Shown here in pieces: positions 12,201 to 25,200 of a DNA stretch of 64,000 bases. A program made the translations under genes and the position numbers. The stretch's first letter is position 1. Every line of letters starts with the position of its first letter. Location of the stretch: contig NC_088296.1 of the NCBI RefSeq assembly GCF_032854445.1, positions 9,398,706-9,462,705 of the forward strand, written 5' to 3'. Under the pieces are notes generated by a model. The model made no database searches and was not told the origin of the DNA. It worked only from the letters and a program-made list of their open reading frames with translations. This DNA is from Liolophura sinensis. Its lineage: Eukaryota; Mollusca; Polyplacophora; Chitonida; Chitonidae.

Positions 12201-15200
12201 TTGTATAGGTGTCTTATACAAGGCTTGAATGGCGCACTGCTTGATAAAACCCAGGCCATATGGCACTGTGCATGATTTCACCGTGTAAAGCTGATTTTGG
12301 TGTCAAGTTCTCCGCCGTGCTGTACTTTCCAGAATAAGAAGGTGTAATATCTGCAGTTTTCTTAAAAAGAAACTACAGTTTGACAGTACCATCAGGGTGA
12401 TGTCACAACTATCGAATCAGGATGGATAATGTCCGCAGAGGTAAGGTGTACGACTAGCAGCAACGTAGCGCGGGTTCAAACCCGACGTTTATTTGTAGAT
12501 TATCCACTCCCAATGTTAGAGAGACCTAGGTCTTATCTCGGCATATAGTTCATGAGACAGGCATGATATTGGTACCACCTGGGCTGATCACCCCCTAATT
12601 GGTGCTGACATGTTTATACGGTCAATTAAGACTAGATTAAGACACGATAGTCTTTCAGCAAGGGTAGCTTCATCACACATTTTGATAAATGAAAAAATCA
12701 CCTTTTTAACAAGTATAAGGTACTGTGCAAGTTACAACAAGCGAGAGAAACGTCATTATTCGTGGACTCTCAGTTAATAATATAATAAGGCCAATTCGAA
12801 AGGGTGGTTTGTATGGTTTATTAAGCCAAGAAAATTTAGCAGTCCACATTTTGTCTATATTTCATGTACGCTATTAGCTGAATATTTAGTTGACCTGTAC
12901 ATTTACATGTACACGTAAGATTTTTAAGGTTTTCAGGTAGATCTGTTAATTACACCCATTATTAAGGTGAGTTAAGGTAGATTAGCTTAGGTAAGTAAAC
13001 GTTCGTGTGATTTCTTCACCTGTGATCTACATGTCTGAAAACTACAATGTCAGGGCAAACCTTTCATCAGATTTGTTGACTTTTAATCAAGAATGCTACT
13101 AATTAAAACTGATACCAAACACTAAGATCAAGGACTAAATTATTCCGTAATACTCACTGCAGACAGTAAATGACTACTTTGAAGTTAAAGACAAAAAAAA
13201 ATGAAAAACACTGTTATGAAGTGTATGTGAGAAAAAAATGCTTTTTGTTTTTGAAATTTTTATAACCTGGTAAATTGCCTTTCAATTGCCTTTACATATT
13301 TCAGTGACTTTTTCTGACCATACTGTGAACAGTGACATCTCATAAAGTTTTTGCCACTTGATAAATGCACCACTACATTAAAATGCACAGATATTAATGT
13401 TCCATAATTGCATTAACCGAATGGACTCTGAAGCAAGTATTATTTAATGGATATATCCTTCGTTGATGAATCCACAACTATGCAAATGGAACAGCCAGGC
13501 ATCGTTATTGTTTTGATTATGACTCTGAATCCTTGATATCACAAGAAGATTAGGTTCGAGGAACATCCTATAACGAGCGGTGGACATCAGGCAACTTGAA
13601 CACGAACAAATTAGAAAAATGTAGCATGACTGGTAGTTCAGTAGCATTTTCAAAGACTCGACTGTGCTACCCAAAGGTGCTTGTGATTAACCTGTAAATA
13701 TCACTTGTAGAAAATTGATTTTCCAAGGGTGCACAAACTACTTCCAGATCGCTCCACCCAGAACGTTGTTTGATATCTCTTAAGATATGAAATTTTGCGT
13801 GCACATTATTTCCAGCAGTAAATCAGACAAGATGTCTTAAGGATTAACATTGAGATGCAGTTGTTCTCTTATGAACGAAACCAAACGAGCCTCCTGTCCA
13901 GTTTGTTTAGCTTGGTGCAGATGGCCAGACCTTGATATTACAGTCGTGCATTAGAAACTATAGAATGTACTCAAAGAGGAGTCTTCCCGTAGAATTAGCG
14001 ATGTTAAGCCATAATCATTCATTCATTCCTCCAGAAGTAGTTCAGTGGAGGAACAGAAACTGACTGTAGGAATTAATGAAAACGTACAGTGAAAATACCT
14101 TCTGGTAAGGAGTGTTCTTTTAAATCAAAAAGTGTTGTACTGGACAGATTTACATGTAGCATCAAGGTCAAAACGTCCACAAACAATCACATTTCAAGGG
14201 AGATAAATCATTTGTTTTTCGGATAAGAGAAATCTTCTCAGATTCAGACAACGAACCAGGGTCCCATAATTAAAGCCACCATGTAATTAAGACATCAACT
14301 TAAGGGGCAAGATGTTAATGTTGATGACCATCCACGGCATGAAAAAATCTGAAAAAATCAAAAGTCTCGCAGTTTCCTATGGTATTTGGGGTCATGGAAA
14401 GACCCCTACTTTGTGCCATTTTCAATTTATCATTGATCTTTGAACTTGAAATCAACAGTTATTTGTTACCACAACCACGATAGAAGGCCCTAAAATGTTA
14501 CAAAACATAAACGTTATGTCTCGTGTCGTTTTCTGGCTGCAAACAAAATTGCTGATACAGTTCTTCTCGCTCCTATATCCCACCCCTCTCCAGGCCAGAT
14601 AGGGCTAAAATGTCATTTTTCATCAATATATCTGTCTCAAAAATGTTTGAGAAGAATATCTTGAGTTAGTTAAGGAAGTATTCCTGAAGGTAAACACTCT
14701 GTTCCTGAGTTGATTTTGGCGGTGGAAATAGCACAGTTATTGTATGATTGTTGACAGTATATGCGTTAGCACATGGAACACGTACGTTTATTAACGGGGG
14801 ATAACCCATACAAAGCTACGTATCTGCGAGGCCTGTCATATCAAAACATGAAGTAAAGACATGTACCAACTTAAAAATGGCAAGTAGATTTAGCCACTCT
14901 GGGTCTTACCAATACGTGAAATTTTGGCCTCCTGCCCAGCGACTATTCATTGGAGTTTAAGGCGCAACTCAATTCAACTCAAGTTGCATTGGGTTGCGTG
15001 GTTATTTTGCATACACAAGAGCTTAGTACCCGAAGCAACAGTCGAGTTTAGTTGGGTGTTAAGTTCCCGGGTATGGCGAATTTGAGACAATAAGTCAATT
15101 CAGCTCGTGAGTCCGACTGTGCGAACTATAGTTAGTGCTAAGACACTTTTATTCCACCAATCTGATCTGGAAGTATGCATATTAGGTCAAGCGTTGAAAA

Positions 15201-16153
15201 GTTAATTAGTACTTTGCAGAACGTCCATGGTTTTGTCTTGACACTTGAAAGAAAAAAAGAGAATAGAGAATAAAAAAAAATTACCTAGTCGGGCTGAGGA
15301 ATAATTCCTGCACTGAGGAAGTTCACTGTTGAAAGCTCTTATTTCAAATTCAGTTGATGACCGGAGACCATCTTGGCAGACACAGGTGCCGTTTACACAT
15401 TCCTTCTCCCTGGGGTGAAGACAGTCCTCAGTAACGTTGCACCCTCCATCCAGAAGGGAGAACCCATTAAGCACACAGTTTCTGCCGTCTGCCGCCAGGT
15501 GGCACCCTGGGTTACATACACATCTCGTGGTGTTCGTGTCACAAGTCATGTTCAGTCCCGCACACCGAGATACACAGACGTCTCCGTGATAGGCGGCTAT
15601 GCGTGGAAAAAAGACAAATATTTACGACTAGTTGTCTTTCACATAGGCATAACTTTTGTTGGTAAATTTTTATATTTTACATCCAAACGCAATGAATTCG
15701 AAGAAGAAGCATTCTTTTTAAACGGGGACAAGCACAAAACTATCTCAGCCGACGCAGAAGCTACAGTACTGATCGCCAAGGAAGCTACGCGCAAGTACCG
15801 CTAGGTGCGCTTTCTGAAACTGGTCTAAAGATACACAAAATCATGATACTGTCAAAATCTAAATAACAGAATTTCGTGTTTGTTGATTTGTTTATTTATT
15901 TGATTGGTGTTTTACGCCGTTCTCAAGAATATTTCACTTATACGACGGCGGCCAGGTAGGAGGAAACCGGACAGAACCCGGGGAAACCCACGACCATCCG
16001 CAGGTTGCTGCGAGACCTTCCCATTTACGGCCGGGAGGAAACCAGAATGAGCTGGATGTGAACTCACAGCCACCGCATTGGTGAGAGGCTTTTTTTCTTC
16101 ATTACGCTGCACTAGCCCGATAACCAACTTCGTGTTTGTCGAGATACCGTTTC

Positions 16154-16250
<97 letters not shown>

Positions 16251-19200
16251 AATAATATTTTTCTTAATCAACCGTCCTTGTAGAATAACCTTTTTATACG
16301 GCTATGAACAGCAACTCCAGGAAAAGATTCAAGGGTTTGAATTTCGAGAAAAAAAATATGATCCGGATGTTCTATCCCCTAACATTTTCAAATATAAAAG
16401 ACTAAGAAAATCTCACAAGAAATGGCGTGTTACTTAGTTTGATTTCATGGGAAATTCGTGGTGTATTGCAATTGGCACAGTAGTTTACGAGGAGATGCAC
16501 GGACAAAATCTGAATACAGGGAAGGCATTTTTATACAGTCCTAAACGGAAGTAATTATAAAAAAATATTTATCCGATTGCCATTAAACTTAGCCCTGCGC
16601 TAGTGTAGATAACAGGCAAGATGTGTGGTAAGTTTGATCGAAATCGGCTTAGTAGTTTGAGTGGAGATGCATGGATAAAACCATGTAGACAGACAGGATG
16701 ATTCCAGTGTACCCCCTAATTTCGTTGAGGGTGGGGAGAATACATAAAACTGATGGACATGAAATGAACAATTCGGGAGTAAGGCGATCAACAACACTGA
16801 AAATAAATAAGTAATGAATGAATGATTATGGTTTCACGCCACATCGGCAAAATCTATGGCCATATACGTGGCGAGAAATAAATGAAAACGCCGTACTGCC
16901 ATACCTGTGATGCATCCTGTATTGTCCTCAGAAGCCATATATCCGGTGTCACAGATGCATAACCACTCATTGAACCGTCTCTCCACGCACGAGGCGTGAC
17001 TTGGACACTGACCGTCATAAATACAAGAGACAAACAGGACCAAGTTCCTGTGGATGGAGCAAAAGGGAGAGACGAATGAATCCACAAATCTATACATGAG
17101 TTAATTTTGAAAGATTTATTTGATTGGTGTTTTTTGCCGCACTCAGGAATATTTTGCCGTACTCAAGAATATTTCACTTGTACGACGGCGGTCCAGGACC
17201 ATCCGTAGGTTGCTGGGAACCTTCCCACGTACGGCCGGTGAGGAAGCAAGCATGAGCTGGACGAACTCACAGCGACCGCATTGGGGAGAGGCTCCTGGGT
17301 CACATTTTGAAAGAAGAAATTTAGCAGCCTACATAAATGTGTAATGAAATGCAATCAAATGTCCCGATAAAAAAATTCTAAAAAATCAATCGAACAATAT
17401 TTGTGTACAATATTTTCTGATCTTTCGTCTGGCATATACTTCACGTTAGTGTTTAGTCTGTGTACTCACTTGCGACGTTTTCTTTTTTAGTGCGAGTTGG
17501 AAAAGAAAAATGTGACAAAAACTTACTTATGAAGTAAGAGCTTTTGGTACACTGAGGACTTTCCGTGTTGAATGCCCTTCTTTCTTCTCTGGTGGTAGGC
17601 CTTGATCCGTTTCTGCACGTGCAGACGCCATTCACACAAATCTGCTCTTCGGCGTAGTTACAAGAAGCTTCCAGACAGCTTCCTCCAAGTAAAGCCGAAC
17701 CGTCAGGTACGCAGTTTTTCCCGTCCGCCGCTAGGCGGCAGCCCGAGTTACACACGCATGTCTGTGTAGTCGAATTACAAGTCATATAGAGTCCGGCACA
17801 CCGGGACATGCAGAAGTCGCCGTAGTACGCAGCTGCAAACCAAATATGGAGGCAAGACAATCAGAAAGTGTATCAGTAACCGGGTATCTACGACGCAATA
17901 GACTCCGAGATCGCTTGGCCATGTTCCCAGATAACAAATGTATTTCTTATTATTTGATCCCCTTTAACTGCTCTGAGTCGTTACATTTAACAGTCTAAAT
18001 TTGTCCTGTTACCTACGCTGAACTCATTTTATTTATTTATTTGATTTGTGGTTTACGCCGTACTCAAGAATATTTCACTTATACGACGGCGGCCAGCATT
18101 ATGGTGGGAGGAAATCGGGAAAAGCCCGGGGGGAAACCCACGACCATCCGCAGGTTGTAGGCAGACCTTCCCACTTACGGCGCTGAACTCAAAGCGCCAT
18201 AGCTGTACGCGACAAAAGCAGGTATACCTGGCTTTTAACGTTGCAATGAACATACATGCGACTGACGCATACGCCACCCACCACCCCTTCCCACGGACAG
18301 CATCCGTACCACCATTTTCGAAACACGTGACTCCGTTGCCAGCAAGGACTGAAAGCGCCATACTTATATTCGAACAAAACAAGTTCCCCGTGAAATTAAC
18401 GTAATTCTATTTAATGAAGATTATAACGTTAAAATGAACACATATGTGACTGACACATATCCCCGGATACCATCAGAACTTTGCGAACCACCATTTTCGT
18501 AATACTTGACCCCGTTGCTAGGGAGGACGGAAAGCACAATGCTTGTACTCTAAGAAAACAAGTTTCCCGTAAATTTAACGTAATTATAATTAATAAAGAC
18601 CATGACGTTAAAATGAACACATATGTAACCGACCTACTTCTCTTCTCACAAATTAAGATCATCTCTTTTTTTAAGTTATTAACACATTATTATTAACACA
18701 AACCTAAAGTGACTACCCCATAAGCTTCAATTGTCATTCAATGGTGTACGTCTTCTTAGCTTAATTCGAAATTTTCGCGAGGTTATATTTTTTCCCGGAC
18801 GAAGCTGAGGGCAGCCGGCTGGAATCGAAAGTGAAAGTTGGCGAAGCTTCCCTTGTTGTTGGCGTGCCAGGAACATATGTGTTAATTGTGCCGTTATGGC
18901 CTCTGTTATTTAGGGATAACTAGGTGATATAAGGTGATATAATATCAAAACTACTGCAGGTTGAAAGTAAACATGTTTTGTGACGCACATCTTTGATGCC
19001 TTGAGGACAGCACCCTCGAAAACACGGAATTCCAGGTTAGTGTAGGAAAGACTACAAATATGTATGGACCGTTTCCTTTTAACTTTTCTCCATTATTGTA
19101 GACATATGGGACACACAGTTCCCAATCAATCAAATATTGTAGACATATATTACACACAGTTCCCAATGAATCAAATATTGCTTATAGACGCTCATTACTT

Positions 19201-22200
19201 TTTTACTATACTCTATTTCTGGAAATTCCGGAAGGACCATTTTTTTTTTCAGAGTGTACTCACCAGCTATACAACTCAAGCTGTCCTGAGATGCTATATA
19301 TCCACTGTTACAGTAACAAATCCTTCCATCTGGTCTCCTCTCCAAACAAGAGGCGTGCCTAGGGCACTGTTCGTCATGGATGCACGGTAAGAACAGGGCA
19401 ATTGTTCCTTGAATAAAGCATTGAAACAAATAATAATAAATACAACTTTCCTCTGCAACATATGTGAATAATAATATTAACGTTGGAACACGTATAAAGA
19501 AGCAACAGTTGAAATTTCTCAGATGCCTTGAAGAAAACATAAAAATTATCCGGAAATCAGATTGAAAGAGCGTCAAAAAATTTGTATATATGATCGTTTG
19601 ATATTTTTTTCGATTTTCTTTTTCTGGAGAAAAGATTATTTAAACTTGTTCTTCTATAGTGGGTATTTGTTACCACCTTTTGGTATTTATCGTTGTTGCA
19701 TTATAAAGCTCTAAATAATGATGTGAAATGAATAGCCGTCGCCACATGGACCCGGAGTATTTCCGCCTACAAGAGCAGGTCCCATGCTATGTAGACATAT
19801 TCATTTTGCGCTGTTACGCTGCCGTGATAATAGTCTATACGTTTTCTTTACAACTATACTGAAACAATGACCTATTACACAAAAACAACAGGGCTTGACA
19901 CTTACCTAAGTAATAGGAAGTTGATCTACATTGCGGTAAAGGGCTATTAAACGCCTGTACTTCGTCTTCACGCGTACGTCTCAGTCCAGTCTTGCAAGTA
20001 CAGACTTGCTGTACACAGTCCTGCTCGCTGTCGTAAATACATCTGTTGGTGGCACAACTTCCTCCTAGCAAAGCGAAGCCATTAGGGACACAGTTTTTAC
20101 GATCAAAGGATAAGTGACTTCCTTCGCTGCAAACACATTTCATGGTCTCCGCGCTGCACGAGAGGTACAGACCTGCGCAGTCGGATGTGCAATCCTGTCC
20201 GAAATAGGCCGCTGCAAAGTAAATAGGCAGAGGTTTCATGTAGGCTCTTAGAATAAAAAGGAAATTTTCGTGAAAATGGTTTAATTGAATCCAAAATTTT
20301 GACCTTGCGTCATTTGTTGGAGTTGCCACGTTAATCTACTTAAAGTGACAGAATACATAATAATTTTTGTATTGACAATTGCTGTCTTGCGATGTGTGAG
20401 GAAAGTGTCACAAGTTTGGCAAAAAAAATGTGACTGTAAATGCAGAAATGAGCAAAAAGGCTACACAACTTAGGCTTGAATTACTTCCGGCGGGAAAGAG
20501 TCCATATGACACCAAAGTATATGTAAAGCTGACCTTTTCTCTTATTTCGAAAGAATACCTTTTGGTGTACCTGGGTACTTTGCTGTCCACAACATTATGT
20601 TGCTGTAACATCCATTTTTCCATTAGGGAAACAACAATATGTTTAATTTAACACAATATTTTAGAGTGTAATATGTACACGACAAAATTAGGCTGTTTCC
20701 ACATGGTCTTCGTCCAAGTGCCTCCACCAATGAAGAAGGTGCAATCCACCCTATACTTCATCGATCCTATTTCGGAAATGCTTTTTATTTATTTATTTGT
20801 TTATTTATTTCATTGTTCGAGAATGTTTACGATTGTTATACCATGGCGGTCAGTTTTAAAAGTGGAGGGAAGTTGGTCTGCCCGGAACAACCCAACGAAA
20901 ATTGGCAAGTTACCAGTAAACTCGAGGACGTGTATCATATTTCGTATCGGCGGGAGGCAAGAAATCTCTGACGAATTTCCACAAATATCATGTAAGATAG
21001 CGTAGTTTACCATGTTACTACCACCAAGACCCCGGTAACACCGTTGATCTCAGAAAGTCCCTAATCGAGAATGGGGATTGGATCCATGTCTTGTATTGCG
21101 GCAGTTGCCTTAATCTTCTAGTGAGCCAAGTCACGGCTTGGCTCACTAGATTTAGAATTTGTCTGATCTGATTTAGGTGTTCAACGCACGAAAAATAAAG
21201 AAAAAGCAACCCGCGGATGGCCGTGGGTTTCCCCCGTGGGTGTCCAGTTTACTCCCAACATAAAACTGGTTGACGTCCTATAAGTAAAATATTCTTGAGT
21301 ACGATGTAAACCATTTATCAAATAAATATATACATATACCATTTGATACATTTTAGTGAGCTCCGTGGCCGAGGTGGTTAGCCCGCCAGCGCGATGCAAT
21401 GATACAGAAGCCTCTCACCAATACGGTCACGGTGAGTTTCAGTCCAGCTCATGCTGGGTTCCTCTTCGGCCGTAAGTGGGAAGGTCTGACAGCAACCTGC
21501 GGATGGTCGTGGATTTCCTTCAGGTTCTGCCCAGTTTCCTCCCACCATAATGCTGGCCGCCGTCGTGTAAGTGAAATATTCTTAAGTACGTAAACCAACA
21601 CTCCAATAAAATAAATAAACGATACATTTTATGTATGCTTCATCGTACACTAACGTACGGGCAATGCGCCAATTATTTTTTTTTTCATCGTGTTTATCGC
21701 CAGTAAATCAGCAAACTAACAAAACCCCAAATACAAACCAAAACCCATTTGCATGATGCATTAGATCTAACCCTTTAACTGTGACAAAACAATTCCATTA
21801 CTTACCAGATACACAGGTGAGGTTGCCTGGAGACGCCATCAGTCCAGCGTTACAATAACAGATCTTTCCATTAGGACGTCTTTCCAGACAGGATGCACCA
21901 TCGGGACATTCAGCGTTCGATAAGCAAGACGAAACAGTCTGGTGCTCCCTGCATCAACAAGAAAACAGAAAATATTAATTTAATTAAGGATGGAAATCCG
22001 CCCCCCCCCCCCCGCCTGCCAGTCCCAATTTGTTCCAGCTTTTGAATACTTTCTGCTTTTTGAAGGCGAAGAAAAAATAACATGATGTACATCAGATCCA
22101 AAAAATGCTGTATTGGAAAAAACAGTTTTATGTTTTTTGGAATTCTTTCCACCGTGTGAAATGCTTCCAAAACATCATATTTTACGGTGGTATGTTCCTA

Positions 22201-25200
22201 CCCAGAGGTAATGACATCACATCCACAGTTTTTGGTTTGAATGCTACTTTACTCAAAATTTGGTGAAAGGTGTAAATCTCAGCCATGTAGCGCTGCAACA
22301 CTTGGCGATTGCTCTGACGCCTGAACAGTGCTGTAACGCTTAACCAGTGCTGTAACACGTTGACCAGTGTTGTAACATTTGACCAGTGCTGTCACACGTT
22401 GACCAGTGCTGTCACACGTTGACCAATGCTGTAACTCTTAACCAGTGCTGAAACACTTGAGCAGTGCTGTAAAGCTTGACCAGTGCCGTAACACTTAGCC
22501 AGCCCTGTAACGCTTGACCAGTGCTGTAATGCTTGACCAGTGCTCGAACGTTTGGCCAGTGCTGTAAAGCTTGACCAGTGCTGTAACGCTTTGCCAGTGC
22601 TGTAACGCTTTGCCAGTGCTGTAACGCTTCGCCAGTACTGTAACGCTTGACCAGTGCTGTAACGCTTTACCAGCGCTGCAATGCTTAAACAATCATGTAA
22701 CTCCCTAGTGGACGGACGCCGTATATTTCGGTCAGCACTGCATTAAACTTGTTAAATTAGTTAAAGAACTTTTAACGCTGTAAATACCGTTAATATTTCC
22801 CTTGGAAGAAATATGTCTCCAGTATAATCCAGCCAAGAGTTTGTGTTCAAGATAAATATATTTTGTAGCGTTTTCTTTATGGCTGTAACTTACTTAGATA
22901 GTAACTACTGGGTCTGCACTGGGGTAGCTCGTTGTTGAAGGCTCGGATTTCTTCCAGTGTTGTTGCCCTCAGCCCAGCTTTACATGTGCACCTTCCGTTC
23001 ACGCATTCCTGCCTGTCCCTATATAGACAAGTGTTGACAGAGCAGCTACCTCCAAGCAATGCAGAACCATCGGGCACACAGTTTCTGCCGTCCGCTGCTA
23101 AGCTACATCCGGAGTTGCAGACACATCTCAGGGTAACAGCATGACAAGTCATAAATAGTCCGGCACACCTACTCACACAGTTCTGTCCGAAATAGGCAGC
23201 TGATGGATCAGAAAAAAGAAAACACATATACGAACGAAAAGGAAATATATACTACACTTTTCATGCACCAAAAAATCTACAACTAGAATAACAAATGCAT
23301 TTGCGTCCTAAAACCATGAACAAAACCACTTTTCCAGTATGTTTTAATCCCATTGTACGCATCACTAATTCAGTAGTGTCAGCAATACCCATGAATGACA
23401 ACAACGTCCCAGTCTTCCACTTAGTATGTGTTTCACTCCTTGGGATTACTGTTTTATTCGTTCAAGTTCTCACTTAGGAACAAAACGTGGAATTAAGAGT
23501 AAGGTTAATTTTCCCGGTAAAAATTTTCAAGCCATTAGCTATTTATTTATTTGATTGTGTTTTACGCCGTTATCAAGAATATTTCACTTTCGCCAGCAAT
23601 ATGGTGGAAGGAAACTTGGGGAAATCCCCGACAAGGTTGTAACTACATGTAAGAAGTGGGTCCGTTTACGGAAAGCCCTTTAGCGTTATGGCTATGTAAC
23701 TACTCTTGCTACTGGCACTGTAGGTATTACATTGCCTTGGCAATGTACCTTGTGCCAAAATTGGGTCCAGTCGGACTGTGCATTGCTCTCTTGTCACATA
23801 TCAGTATAACGTTTTCACTCCCTCCCCACTCCCTTCCCAAATTCTCATTGTAAAAGTAGGAATAAACAGCACACTTTACAGCTTGGACTCGAATTACTTC
23901 AGCGAGTTTCCCCATTACATGCTCTTAGCTTTTAATTAGAGGAGAGCGAATGAATGAAGCAAATTTCCAAAGAACAAGTGTATAAAATGCTGCCGGGAAG
24001 GAGAAAAAAAAAACATTAGAAGCAAGAAATGTATGGTGGATATTTGGGACCACCTCTTGGTATAATTAGTGTGGCACATTTACAAATGTAAGTATAAATG
24101 TTCTACAGTGAGGACGAGATCGTTCCCAAACGCATGTGCTAAATAAGAACTTCAGTCATGCATATTTCTTTATTCTATTCATAAGTACTGTCATAATTTA
24201 GATTTAACGCATGTCAACAGCAACCCTAAATCTGAATAAGTTTATTACATCAGCATGGCATTCTCATTTAGTGTGCATATATGCGGCAGACTCTTATATC
24301 AAGAGTTGATCCCAAATACCCACCATACAAAATTTTTTCAAATGACATGTTCTCCTAGAAGGAAAGTGGGGAAAAATTTCCGGAATCCAAATTTACAAAT
24401 AACATTTCACAGCCTTAAACACAAAGTTTGCACGTGTTGGTAGATTTTCTAGCCCCTGCCTTTGTGAGGGCTTCGCATAAATGGAAATAGGACAGTCAAA
24501 AGGAGGGTCTTGATACCGCGAAATGCTCTATAGCTACTTACCCCTGATGGAGCTAAGCCCGTCCAACGAGGAAATATAACCGGGGTCAGGATAGCAGATC
24601 TTGCCATCGGATCTTCTCTCTAAGCATGAGGCATGGTAAGGGCATTGGCTGTCATAGGAGCAGGCCGTAAACAGGACTGTGGTTCCTGCAAGGAAGAGTT
24701 CCTCCGTTATAAAGCTCGCGCTAAGGCAATCTTCACAATATTCATAAATATTTACTAGGCAAAGAGTTCTTTGGTTGTAGAGCTCCCACTACGGCAATCT
24801 TCACAATATTCATAAATATTTACTAGGCAAAGTTCCTTGGTTGTAGAGCTCCCACTAATGCAATATTCACAATATTCATAAATATTTACTAGGCAAAGAG
24901 TTCCTTGGTTGTAGAGCTCCCACTAATGCAATATTCACAATATTCATAAATATTTACTAGGCAAAGAGTTCCTTGGTAATATAGTTCCCACGAAGGCAAT
25001 CTTCACAATATTTATAAATATTTACTAGGCAAAGAGTTCCTTGGTTGTAGAGCTCCCACTAATGCAATCTTCACAATATTTATAAATATTTACTACGCAA
25101 AGAGTTCCTTGGTTGGAGAGCTCCCACTAATGCAATCTTCACAATATTTATAAATATTTACTAGGCAAAGAGTTCCTTGGTTGTAGAGCTCCCACTAATG

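Noticed and set aside
15912-16437. Arg-Glu and Ser-Leu repeat ORFs on both strands
   Set aside because: Direct translation of the CT microsatellite joined to SINE sequence.
16854-17087. Alternative open frame through exon E4
   Set aside because: It lacks the EGF cysteine pattern; I kept the cysteine frame as the ancestral one and flagged the phase conflict.
22495-22692. Minus-strand ORF with repeated Ala-Leu-Gln-His-Trp phrases
   Set aside because: Produced by the 20-bp minisatellite; repeats of this length give periodic peptides without meaning.
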